From Phialocephala subalpina (taxonomy: Eukaryota > Ascomycota > Leotiomycetes > Helotiales > Mollisiaceae): a stretch of 64,000 nt of DNA. The stretch is taken from positions 351,790 through 415,789 of the forward strand of contig FJOG01000003.1 in the NCBI GenBank assembly GCA_900073065.1. Direction: 5' to 3'. The notes under the pieces were generated by a model that was not told where the DNA came from, made no database searches, and was given only the letters and a program-made list of their open reading frames with translations. The translations under genes and the position numbers were made by a program. Shown here piece after piece: positions 11,757 to 22,013 of this stretch (position 1 is the stretch's first letter; each line of letters starts with the position of its first letter).

Positions 11757-12023
11757 ACAATGGTAGTATGGTTCTCTCTGGGGCAGAATGCAGAGCATGG
11801 TGATTTCATCTTGGCGGGTAGCATTCTCATTGTCCAGAGAATTTGGGTCTTTTGAAGTATTGGGGGACTGTCATTCTGGGAACGGACAATTGGAGATTCG
11901 GGCCTCTGATAGTTCCTCGCAGCACCATAACAGAGACTCCAATGACATAGAACAGCACCGACGAATCGGGTTCTTGTCACGCGCGATACCCTAGTCCTTA
12001 GCAAGCGCGTAGTCTCCACGCAG

Positions 12024-12030
12024 TATATAA
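12024..12030 (+). promoter_or_regulatory. Probable TATA box
   Basis: TATATAA 52 bases before the ATG at 12076 of the frameshifted 2EXR copy; same spacing as the TATA element of the 10.7 kb paralog. Confidence 0.4.
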
Positions 12031-12075
12031 CCCAGATCATCGCGTCGTCAACACCTTCAACAAACACTCCAATCG

Positions 12076-12990
12076 ATGTTTACAGTCAACGAAAATGAGG
12101 TCTCCTACTGTACAATTGACACCAAGGAAACTACCGCAATTATATCGAAGATGCCGACACCCACAGGCCCGCGCGAATCTCCAAGACAAATACTCGACCA
12201 GTTGACCGCGGGAGAAATTTACCCTCCCCAACAAAGCCCCAACCGAGTTGCGCATCCACATCTGGGGCTTGGTAGCACCTCCTCCAGCAGTCATACGCCA
12301 ACGTGAAAGCAAGCGCAGAGGCCGAAAATACTACTTTCAAAGATCTGGAGGCGTGCCTTCTATCCTGCAAGCCTGTCAAGAGTCTCGTAGTGAATACCTC
12401 GCGGGCAACGACGACGATGAAACCCTTGAGCACCGTCGACGCGTCCACCCGGTATACGAGATGCATTTCCAATACCCGTCCTAATAGCGGAGGTGCATAC
12501 ATGTCTTTGGATATCGACTCCATCTGGGTCATGGAATCCGGCATGAAATCAAGCATTAATTATACAGTACCTGCAAACGAGTTAAAGCATCTTGTCTTCC
12601 CCACATATCGCACACCTCTCCCGGATGTTGGATACTATTATCCCCCCGGAGAACAAATTTGCAATCAACGACGACAATCGCTTGGACATCTTCAACTACT
12701 TTCCAAGTTTGAGTACTATGGCAATTCTGATCAAAGAGGTTAGCCTGATCAAAGATAAGCATGACCGAATAGAGTACCATCCAGAGGTCAGGGGAGAGTT
12801 GGACGACAGTATGATGGATGATGAAAAGCGGTACAAGATCTCTTTGGCCACATACCCGGATAAGATACGCGGCTACTTTACGAATGACTTCCCCAAGCGG
12901 AAGTTTCCTGTGATGAAATTTCGGTTCGAGGAGCAGGTTATTCAGCTCCAAGGTTTGAATATTGATGAAGGATGGTTCATGAGAGAGTAA
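12076..12990 (+). pseudogene. 2EXR gene broken by frameshifts
   Basis: All family blocks are present but spread over three frames. The start (ATG 12076 or 12151) is in one frame. From about 12218 a second frame carries LRIHIWGLVAPPPAVI, ILQACQESRSEYL and HPVYEMHF. After about 12470 a third holds SGGAYMSLDIDSIW and LKHLVF. From about 12640 the rest returns to the first frame: FPSLSTMAILIKE and FPVMKFRFEEQ, ending with TAA at 12988-12990. A TGA at 12203 blocks the second frame upstream. No GT-AG pair explains the shifts; a run of six C near 12642 sits at the last one. Either a recent pseudogene or assembly indels; the otherwise high conservation and intact TATA element argue that damage is recent. 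Confidence 0.75.
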
Positions 12991-13798
12991 GGGGAGCGTA
13001 TGGGAGGTGTGGGCAATGGGCAATGGGCAATGGGCAATATGGGACATCGACGTCAAGTTGAATGGTTGCATGATGGGGGGAAGAGGGGGGGGAAGTGATG
13101 GAGAGCTTGGTGTATCGATGACTAGATCCTTTCAGCAAAGCAGGTATCTTTTACGTACCGATATCCATCTCTTCCTCTTGAAATGCCGAATCGAAGGCAT
13201 CATATGCTGGGGCTTGTCACCCAGGGAATCATGAAGGGGAGAGGCTCTTGATGGCAATGGAATTTTATTCACTGTGCTGGTTCGCGGCTATTACTCTCTT
13301 TCTGCACATGTAGGATAGCGATAATTTCGAGACCTCATAGAAATAAAGACTGATAAATCAAGGCTAAAGGTTCCAGAAAGCGGTGTGACCATTAAAAAAG
13401 GTGCATTGACGTCCATGATAGATCACACCTGGGTAAACTAGAAGCTTCCCTTTTTATACACAAACAACCAATTTTTTTCGGCTGCTGCTCGACAAATTCC
13501 TCTAACCCGTCGAGCAACAAAGAGTCTCGCTCTCGCCTTCTCGATTTTGCTGTTAAAAAGTGACCGGAAAGACCTCGAGGAGAAGCGCGCTAGTCGGCTC
13601 GGCTATTTACCCCCCTTAAGAAGGCTCGACTTCCTCCCAAGCGCAACCTTCCCATCTCAACATCAACTTCTTCAACCGCAACAACTTCAAACAACCACAC
13701 CATCTCGAATCTCCTCAAAGGTTGCGCAAAGAGGCAACAACTTCCAGACCCGAGCATCAAGAGAACGTTCGATCAACAAAGCGCCAAAGACGATATCG
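12991..13798. other. Intergenic, heptanucleotide repeat
   Basis: No supported gene. Four copies of GGGCAAT stand in tandem at 13011-13038. A string related to the 10 kb repeats (AAATCAAGGCTAAAGG) lies near 13.35 kb. Promoter of the 13.8 kb gene is at the right end. Confidence 0.5.
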
Positions 13799-14852
13799 AT
13801 GTCTTCCAGCACCCATCCCAATCACGTCGTCAAAAGCGCAGTCACAAACCTTTCCGTGTCGTCGACTTCAACTTCATCCTCCATCAGCCCAACCAACCTC
13901 GCGAATGACTCTCCTACTCAAGTACAATCGGAAACACTCGTGTTTGACACGTTCGCCCTGTTCCCGAAGCTTCCCATCGAGCTCCGTCTCGCGGTTTGGG
14001 CTTTCGCTGCTCCAGGTAAGAATACGAATACCCCTGGATTTCTGGAATAATCTAACGTTCAATTCAGGTCCAACCGTCATAATTCAGAAGCCAAGTCAAG
14101 TCAAAGGTCGTCGCTTCCACTTCGATCGACCAGTACCCGCCGTCCTGCACGCCTGCCGAGAATCACGAGAGATGTTCCTCGAGGGTGGTGAAGGTGACAA
14201 GAAGAAGAAATCCGGCAGAATGGGCAAGGATGGTAAGGATGGCAAACGCGATGAAGAAGTCAAGAAATACCGAAAGCGAGATCATCCGGTTTATAAGCTT
14301 TGCTTCCGCAATCAAAGTCCCAAAAGCGGTGGTGCTTTCATATCCGACATTGACTCCTTCTGGGGAATGCAATATCATGCCAAGGAAGGAGTGACCAAGC
14401 TATACATCGCGAATGGCTATCTGCACCCAGGAAATTATACCGGCGTGGCAGAGCTATTGAGCGGCGATGCCGAGAAGGAAGTCAAACATTTGGTCCTCTG
14501 CGAAGGTCTGTCCAATGTTCTCCAAGTTCGCTCTGAAGACTTGCTCCGTTTTAGCAATGTCCTTCCTGATCTGATGACATTGACAATCCTGATCCCAGAG
14601 GCTGAACTTTTCTTTGGACGGGCCGGCCGAGCCTACACAATGGGTACCTACATGCCCGAAATTGACGGAGAGTTGGACGACAGTGACTCAGCCGGGACAC
14701 GGCAATATCGCGTTTCCGATGCGAAGTTGCTAGATAAGGATCTGGACAAATTAAAGGATCTTTACCCGGAGAAGAAGTTTCCGGTCTTGAAGTTCCGTTG
14801 GGAGAGACAATTCGTCGAGGTCGAGAACTTGAACGTTCCCTCCCCTATGTAA
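13799..14852 (+). CDS. 2EXR-domain protein (two exons)
   Basis: Join of 13799-14015 and 14068-14852, 333 residues. The 52-nt intron (GTAAGA...AATTCAG) falls inside the 2EXR domain, between WAFAAPG and PTVIIQK, unlike the N-terminal introns of the three preceding genes. The start is the first ATG in a frame that is open well upstream. N-terminus: ~50 Ser/Thr/Asn-rich residues. Domain: FALFPKLPIELRLAVW, then RFHFDRPVPAVLHACRESRE. A lysine-rich insert (DKKKKSGRMGKDGKDGK) precedes HPVYKLCFR. Then SDIDSFWGMQ, LMTLTILIPE, and the full C-terminal FPVLKFRWERQFVEVE. One of the best-preserved family members in the window. Confidence 0.88.
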
Positions 14853-15293
14853 TACTTGAAAGGCAACCTTCGGAGTGTATCTTGGTGGCTGGGGCATTGT
14901 GGCTACGATGAAGAATAAATGATAATGGGCAGCATGGGCAGCATTCGGCCTTGAAGCAACGGGGTTCTGGCATGGCATTTTCTCCTTCAGCAACTATATC
15001 ATAGAGCAAAGAATAGAACATCCCAAAAACAAACATGCAGGAAGTGTAGTAATTTTGGCAATGCTTTTTTGGTCAATTTTCCTTCATCAATTTACTTAGA
15101 GACCTAGCGTCGGGGTGAATTTACTACCAAAAGAACGGCGCTACCCGCTTCGAGGCACATCCAACCTCTATACAGCTTTTTGAAGGAACACATCTTTCCA
15201 TCACAACACTTCTATATCGTAAGCACAATACTAACTACTTGCGACACGTCAAGAATAACTTCGAAGGCGCGCACACCACCTCTTTACATTCGC
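14853..15293. other. Intergenic, no gene seen
   Basis: About 440 bases between an intact 2EXR gene and the next relic; nothing identified. Confidence 0.5.
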
Positions 15294-16217
15294 ATGGGTT
15301 CTAGAGTTGCGGAAGCACCACCAACACCAAAGCTGACCTTCCAACTTTTCGTCCTCAATAAACATGTGTTCGAGCTCCCAAGATCTTGCAGCCGCCATTA
15401 CCAACGCGCAATCGACGAACACAATACCTCCCGACGCCTCAGTCACAGACGCCAAGATCCTAATCTCCGATGAGACCAATTCATGGCGTCTTGCATTCCT
15501 ATCAAGAATCTCGCGAGCTGTATCTCGATAAGGGGGGTGAAGCCGAGAGGAAAGATAGATCAGGGAAGAATGGAAAGGAGGACACCAAGGACGAGAATGA
15601 AGAGACGATCAAGCATCACCAACGAACTCATCTTGTCTACATGATATTCTTCCACAGTGCTGCTAAGAGAGCCGCAGGGGCATTCTTCTCGCTGGTGACC
15701 GACACCTTCTGGTAAACTTAAACCTTTCTTTTTCTTTACTGAGGGGAGCACTCCTAGGCTTGATCTTGCTTCGAGAGTTAAAACGCTCTGTGTGCAATCA
15801 GGATAGAACCAGCTTTCAACCTGGGATTTATCTCCTAGAAAATGACTTCTTACAGTGCTGATTGGCTGGGTAGGGGCTTGGAATATGACATACATCATTT
15901 TATGACTAGATACAACCTCAGCAAGAACATCGTAGGTAGCTATACGGGGATCGCCAAGTTGATGAGAGGAGGCAACGGGGACAAGTTAAAGCACTTGACA
16001 CTCACAAAGCGAGTCAATGCCTACGATCTGCGACATTTCAGCGTTGCCTTCCCTTGTCTGGAGACATTAACGATCGTAATCCAAGAAGAGTACATGATGC
16101 TCTCGTGGGGCGACGACAGCAATCGGCTTCCCTTGACATACAGACCAGAGATCAATGGACAGTTGAATGCTACTGGATTAACCGCGGATCAACGATCGGT
16201 TCTTACGCGAATGTTGC
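15294..16217 (+). pseudogene. 2EXR relic, left half of a fused pair
   Basis: An ATG at 15294 opens a frame that soon stops near 15473. In the same frame after it lies GVLHSYQESRELYL, the ESR element, then an Asp/Lys/Glu-rich insert and HLVYMIFFH and TDTFW. The ELRxxIW element is missing or unreadable. After a stop at about 15715, frame 15842-16267 has LKHLTL, CLETLTIVIQEE and YRPEINGQLNATG, the second half of the family. It breaks off before the KFRxERQF block, at the point where a second copy begins. Confidence 0.65.
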
Positions 16218-16847
16218 ACGTTGTTCCACTTCATTCGACCCGCTCCCTCCGTCTTACATACTTGTAAAGATTCCCGCTCTGAATACCTTGACACCGACCA
16301 AGACGACCGAGAAGACTTGCTTCGTCGCCAAAAAGCACACCCGGTCTATAAGCTTAATTTCCGCAAGAAAGATGGGCAGGGCTGCAGTTATGGAGGAGTG
16401 TTCATGTCAACGGATGTCGATGCATTCCGGGCTATACAAAATAAAGCCGTAAGCAACAACGTTTATACCAACTTGAGCGGAATTCCAACTTCGATTATCG
16501 AGGGATTGCAGCATCTGGTTTTCGCCCACAACGCGGCGACTCCACTGAAGAAATCTCACTTCGAACATGTCTGCAAATCGTTGGAAAATCTTGAGACAAT
16601 CACAATTTTGGTCAGGGAGCTTCACGAATGACCATGGCTCCTCTGATACAGACCCGAGGCCAACGGTGAGCTGGATGCAAGCCGTCTTAGTGTCGAACGC
16701 CGCCGTGCCATTGACGATGCCAAGTCTCAATTTGAATGGCTCCAGGAACTGAGGATTAAGTGTCCTCATAGATACTGACCGGTGGTGAAGGTACGCTTCG
16801 AGAATCAGTTCATCAAGGCCGAGGACTTTGTGATACTGTACAAATAG
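16218..16847 (+). pseudogene. 2EXR relic, right half of a fused pair
   Basis: Begins abruptly inside a 2EXR domain (FHFIRPAPSVLHTCKDSRSEYL), with no start codon, no N-terminus and no ELR motif. It then runs through HPVYKLNFRKKD, STDVDAFRAI and NLETITILVREL, stops at about 16631, and continues in another frame to PVVKVRFENQF, with TAG at 16845-16847. It abuts the truncated 15.3 kb copy with no spacer, as expected from a deletion between two tandem genes. Confidence 0.65.
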
Positions 16848-17521
16848 CTTGAAGACTGCAAGCAAGGATCACAGTTCTCAAGACAGTATTGACTTGTATT
16901 TGTTGCGGGATTTCGGTCTTGCACATCTTCGACAGAACAAGAAGCAGTGGTAGCATAGGGGTAATATTGGGGAGTTGTTCATGTATTTCATTCTTCCATT
17001 GGATCCTCGAGTCGAGTCCGCCTCTCTGAAGCCTGAAGCTGCCATTTGGGTATCAGGCGTATCAATTTGCCTTTTCAGTGCGTAGAATAGCAAACCAAAA
17101 CAGCAGAATACAAAAAGAAACGTAAAACTGACCAGCTGTTGCCTTCATCCCTCACGTGAACAATGAATATATCAATTCAACGGCGAGCACCACGTCAAAT
17201 GCAAACGCGGGGGAGCGCGGCGCTAACCCGATTAGGACGCGCTAGTGTGGGTATCACCTGCCCCAACTTTCCTGGAGAGCGACCACGCCTTCTGCAAACG
17301 ACACAACATCAAATACCTCGATCATTGGCAGCGCATCCAAGATACATCAGAAAGTGAAATCTCGACTTGCTACAACATTCACAATATCTCCGAGCACGAA
17401 GAAGTCTGCCCGACAGACGAAGGCGCTGACGAGGAAGGAGGCTAGTGCTAGGGATATCAAAACAGTCGCCAAGGAGGCAGAGGTCCTTACTAAGGAAGCT
17501 AGAGGCACACTCGCACTGCAG
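16848..17521. other. Intergenic / possible 5' exon of the next gene
   Basis: The frame of the 17.5 kb 2EXR gene is open back to 17246 without an ATG before 17522, and an upstream ATG at 17163 lies in another frame. A CTAACCCGATTAG string at about 17221-17233 is a possible acceptor. A short 5' exon is likely but cannot be fixed by eye. Confidence 0.35.
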
Positions 17522-18325
17522 ATGATGCACGACATCCCCAAGCGCCGCACCCGAATCTCAATCCGCAACCCTCTCACTGAGTTCCTCCTATTTCCCAAGC
17601 TCCCGATCGAGCTTCGCCTCATGGTTTGGGCCTTGGCTGCACCCGAACCTGCCACGGTCGCCCAGCGCAAGAGCCGAGTTAAGGGTCGCGACTTCTACTA
17701 CCTGCGACCAGGCGGTGTTCCGGCCCTTTTGCATGCTTGCAAGGAATCTCGGTACGAGTACTTGGAGGAAGATACCAATGACAAGGACGCCAAGGCTGAG
17801 ATCGAGAGTCGCCGTCGCAAACACCCTGTGTACAAATTGTTCTTCCGCAAGTACAGCAAGACAAGCGCAGGAGCTTATATGTCCGTCGATGTCGACACCT
17901 TCTGGGCCATGCACTTCGAATTTGAGGCCGCAAGCTCGGTGAAGCATCTGGCAGTCACGTACTCAGACTTCTCCAGGGTAGCCTTGTGGTCATTCGAAAG
18001 CCTGGAGTCATTGACCGTCTTGGTTGAGGAGAAGGAGCTTCTTGAAAGATTTGGAGGCCCAATTACGTATCCTGCAGAGGTCGATAGTCAAATGACTCAA
18101 CTCTCCGACATGAACCTTGCTATTATCGTATCCGGCAGGCAATTTGTAATGGGCCTGACTATGTCAATCATCCACGGCGAGAATACTAAGTTTGGGTCTT
18201 TGCCTTTAAAGTGGCGTTACGAAAGACAGTTTATTCGAGCTGAGAACCTGCGTATTCCTGAGATTGAGGACGGTCCCAAGAATGCAGGAGCCTCGAAGGC
18301 GACAACACTTCGGCTGCGACGATAA
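17522..18325 (+). CDS. 2EXR-domain protein
   Basis: 267 residues from the first in-frame ATG; the protein probably starts further upstream through an unresolved 5' exon, because the frame is open for a further 276 bases and encodes a Lys/Ala/Glu-rich stretch typical of the N-termini of paralogs. Domain: FLLFPKLPIELRLMVW, AAPEPATVAQRKS, ALLHACKESRYEYL. Then RRRKHPVYKLFFR, SVDVDTFWAMH, SLESLTVLVEE and the C-terminal LKWRYERQFIRAE. The segment between SFWxM and LKHL is short compared with other copies. No stops or shifts. Function unknown. Confidence 0.83.
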   Translation: MMHDIPKRRTRISIRNPLTEFLLFPKLPIELRLMVWALAAPEPATVAQRKSRVKGRDFYYLRPGGVPALLHACKESRYEYLEEDTNDKDAKAEIESRRRKHPVYKLFFRKYSKTSAGAYMSVDVDTFWAMHFEFEAASSVKHLAVTYSDFSRVALWSFESLESLTVLVEEKELLERFGGPITYPAEVDSQMTQLSDMNLAIIVSGRQFVMGLTMSIIHGENTKFGSLPLKWRYERQFIRAENLRIPEIEDGPKNAGASKATTLRLRR

Positions 18326-19555
18326 ACGCCAGGTGCCAAGAAGGGGATCGAGGGACGTCACTTTGCTGGGATGTCGTATTCGGGTACGAAAGAGCTGTTG
18401 GATACGTGCGAAGGTACTCGATGGCAAAGAGGCATTGCAGTCGCGAGGTTATAGGTGCGCACAAAACATGGTTGCATGGCTGTGCCGTCGAGACTTCCTG
18501 CCGTTGGCCTTCTCGCTCTCTCCTATACAAAAGAAACAAAAATTGTAATGTCAGAACTCTCTTTTCAATCCAGTATGCAGAGTAAAACAGCAACGAAAAC
18601 AAAAAATACCAAAAACAATTGAAAACCAAAAGTCAAAACAAGTACAACCATAAATCTGCTTGCAAACACGTGACGTTCCCCTTCACCGTCAACAGCAGTA
18701 CGGGTCAATAGACTACAGAGCTCCACATACAAGAAGGGGACCGGAAACTCAAGTGAGCATCTTCACTCCGTCTCGGAACTCGAAGCACGCACGTCTCCTT
18801 TCATGCTTCATCAGCCAGCTGCTCACCCAACCATTCCACCATTACTGTATCCCGCATCATGTATCCTTCACCCCATACAATGCATGCCTCTTTCACGCGT
18901 GCTTCTCCTTTTGGATTGTTCAAGATGGATTCCGATGAGGAGTTGCCTGGAGTTGCTCCCGACATTAATTGGGAGTCGACTGAAGAAATCCTGCTCGGCA
19001 AGGATGCTAATAAAATACCTAGGTAAAATTCGAGAACACTCACACCGAGAGACATTCAAGGACTTCCTCGCTGGCATTCTCGTGCACCAACTTTAGCATT
19101 GAATGTATGGATATGAGTCGTCGTGGATGAGATGCGGTGTTGATGAAAAGGAAGGAAGTCAAGTTGGATTGAAGAGAGGTTTGTTTTTATTCTTGTCTAG
19201 GCCAAGAACAGCTAGTGCGTCATCTGACCCTACCCATACCTAATATCAAACCTCCAGATATGCCCGCCTGCTAGAATCTAGCAAAGCCTTCGTCAAGTAT
19301 TTATCCAATTCTCTAACTTTTACCAATCGTAATATACCTCCAAGGTGGTAGCTCTAAGGTCAAAGTCAGTTGTCAGCCTGGTCAGCCCTCACGTGCTTCA
19401 GCTACCTCGCTGCTTTCCAGTATCTCCATTGCGAGAATATTCTCTATCTAATAGATGAAGATCACGATTTCAAAACATCTCACTCTTACGGTGATCGCGA
19501 ATGATGTCTTCAATGCAAAATGTTGTCTATTTATATGTATCTCGAGGATATCTAT
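18326..19555. other. Intergenic, one small ORF
   Basis: No confident gene in 1.2 kb between the end of the left 2EXR array and a minus-strand membrane-protein gene. An acidic 33-codon ORF at 18925-19026 (MDSDEELPGVAPDINW...) has coding-like composition but no recognised homolog. Confidence 0.4.
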
Positions 19556-21404
19556 CTATAGATGAGGGATCAACTGCGTCCAATTCGGAGTCTGATATAC
19601 CTCAACAGGAAGATCTCGCAATGAAATAAAAGCTTCGACAACAATGAATATCCTCGCGAATACATATGCCAAACCAAAAACAATAAACCCGAAGGGCCAA
19701 ACAACATCGTCATGAATACGATCGAGAATAATAAATATCTGGTGCCAGAAGAAACGCTTCCGAGAAATATTATAAAGTTTCCAATACGAATGGTTTGAAA
19801 AGCTGCCTTTCCCACGCATTGGGATTCGGTAGAGGAAAATATAAATCAATGCAACAGCACCGGATCCTGCGATCAGAATGGAGGATGCACACCACATCAT
19901 CTTCTCAATGAAAGTAGGGAAATGTGAGTTCCGTGCTGACACGTGAAGGCCACCGTAGAGACCCACTGCCAGTGCGATGGCGACCCAGGTTGTATAAATC
20001 GATCCCGAAAGATGTCCAGCGTCCTCCGGCCAATTAGGGACTTCTCGTACTAAGAATTGGGAATATGAGAGGTAGCCAGTATCAACCAACGATTGTCGAA
20101 TATACTCAAGGTCGGAGCATCTGAATGAAGATGCTAGTTCCCATCTAGTAACACCGCATTCGTTGAGATGGACCGCCGCAGGTCGGTATGCGAACGGCAG
20201 CTCTTCGACCGCAGAATGGTTTTTGTATCCTACTTCCTTTTGCTCCTTTCTTGTTATCCGGTGCTTCGAGGAGAGTTCAGGCCCTAATTCCGTGCCCTTA
20301 AGGGTTTCATTTTCTCTGACTGTAATGACGGTGTCCGCTGAAGGTTCCCAGGGAGGGAGGAGAATAAGCCGGTGGGGAGGAAGATCTGATCGATCCCACT
20401 CTCGCAGAGTCTCTTTGCTGTAAGGTGTTGTTCGCCGTGTAAGGCCCCTAGATTCACGTGGTCCGCCCAAGAAAGACTTGCTCAATGTGCTTCCCTGGTA
20501 CATAAATGCACAGATTGGTCGAATCGCCTCGTCGGACATATGGGTAGGCGTATGTATGTCTTGAGGCTTATTCAGCCAAAATGAATACATGATTAATGCG
20601 CAGAAGACGTGGCCAAGGGTATTGACCTCTAGAAGGGATACAGGTAGTTTGCTAACAACTCAAGTTGCACATTGGACGATCATGTAGCCAGCTTGAAGGC
20701 AAACCAGTGTTTTAGCGATCCCGTCGGCCTTGCTGCGATCGAGTATCGCCTTCTTGGAAAAGGATGGTAGATAGCCGCTCGCTGCCAGAAACAATGCTCC
20801 TTGGGCTGTCAATGTCAATTGGCAACAATCTCCTGGGATGTATGGCTTGAGTTCGGGCTTGCTGGAGATTCGACTGAATGGACTGCCGGAAATATCAATG
20901 ACAAAACCTCCTATCCCCGCATAGAAACTGTGGACCATGGTCCATTCGTATTCTGCTCTGGCTTTTCCATCCTCTTCTGCTTGCTGCAAGGCCAGTTAGG
21001 CGGCATTTCAATGGAGGTGAGAGTGTAGTCACCTTTAGAAGTTTTCGCATCGTCCGAGTCATCTTCCGTGCCGAGCTCCATTGCTGCCACGCCGTATAAA
21101 CAACCAGTTCTGGGGCCAGCAAGGCAATTGTTACCCATTTAAGTCGTCGAATTGCAGGTCGATTGTAGAGGCGACGAAAGAACGACCAGTTCTCATTCGG
21201 TAGCTGCTCAACAATAATGTTCAAATGGACGGCAGTCCAGACCGAGAGAGAGAGAGTAATGAGGCATCCGGAGAGAAGGCTGAAGGTCCCGCGGATTTGG
21301 GGCTCGCTGTTCCACGATACAAATGTATGTTGCTGGGGCGTTGGGACTGGTGCTGAAGTGGCAGGGTGTAGAAATTGAACGCAGACGAACAGAAGAAGGA
21401 ACAT
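19556..21404 (-). pseudogene. Polytopic fungal membrane protein with one internal stop
   Basis: Join of 21404-21033 and 20983-19556, with a 49-nt intron (GTGACT...CTAACTGGCCTTGCAG). The frame would give 599 residues except for one TGA at 20660-20662. Exon 1 starts with a signal-peptide-like MFLLLFVCVQFLHPATSAP and holds helices around SLLSGCLITLSLSVWTAV and ALLAPELVVYTAW. Exon 2 contains EWTMVHSFYAGIGGFVID, KADGIAKTLVCLQAGYMIVQ, then the stop, then LLEVNTLGHVFCALIMYSFW, and C-terminal helices (VAIALAVGLYGGLHV; SILIAGSGAVALIYIFLY; FGFIVFGLAYVFARIF). This matches a widespread uncharacterised ascomycete membrane family. The stop sits where relatives have arginine, consistent with CGA to TGA. Everything after it is still well conserved, so the lesion is recent, a sequencing error, or a readthrough site. 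Confidence 0.72.
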
Positions 21405-22013
21405 CGCGGGAGGGGGCAATATCGTGAAAATAATGAAGGCATCGGAGGATCAAGTTGAAAAGTCAAAGGTTCCACCGACGCCTTCAGTGCTGCGCCTCCT
21501 TGAGTTAGTGGTGGCTGCATCACACATCTGAAGGCTGCTGGCAGCTCTCGATTAGGCGCCACGACTAAGGCGAGGCTGAACAATGACTTGGCGGTGAACC
21601 GACGGGCCAAGCAAGGATATCATCGTCCTCAGCTTGTACCGATTGCGAAAACGATCAAAATTGAGAGGCATTTGATGATGGTTGCTGATGTGCTGATGTT
21701 GATTTGTATTGATGATGGTGAAGGAGGGAGGAGGAAGATTGAAAGTGAGATGGGATTTTGAGAAAGGGATGTTTTAACGTCGGTATGTGACACCGAATTG
21801 TCATTGACAAACGGAAGTTGCTCTAGGTACAGAAGGTGAAAACCTGCACTCGATTTTAGTGGAACTTGTTGTAGTATTTGCAACTAAACGATCAGCAAAA
21901 TGTTCAAGCAGTTGAGGTGTCAGGGAATATACCTTCTCCAGATTTCGATCCGTCGCACACATCCAAGCAGGTCTGCTTCTTCCGCACATCACACGGCTGC
22001 CTCTCCTTCCTAA
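21405..22013. other. Intergenic, no gene seen
   Basis: Promoter of the minus-strand membrane gene and 3' region of the minus-strand CLN3 gene. No other feature recognised. Confidence 0.5.
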
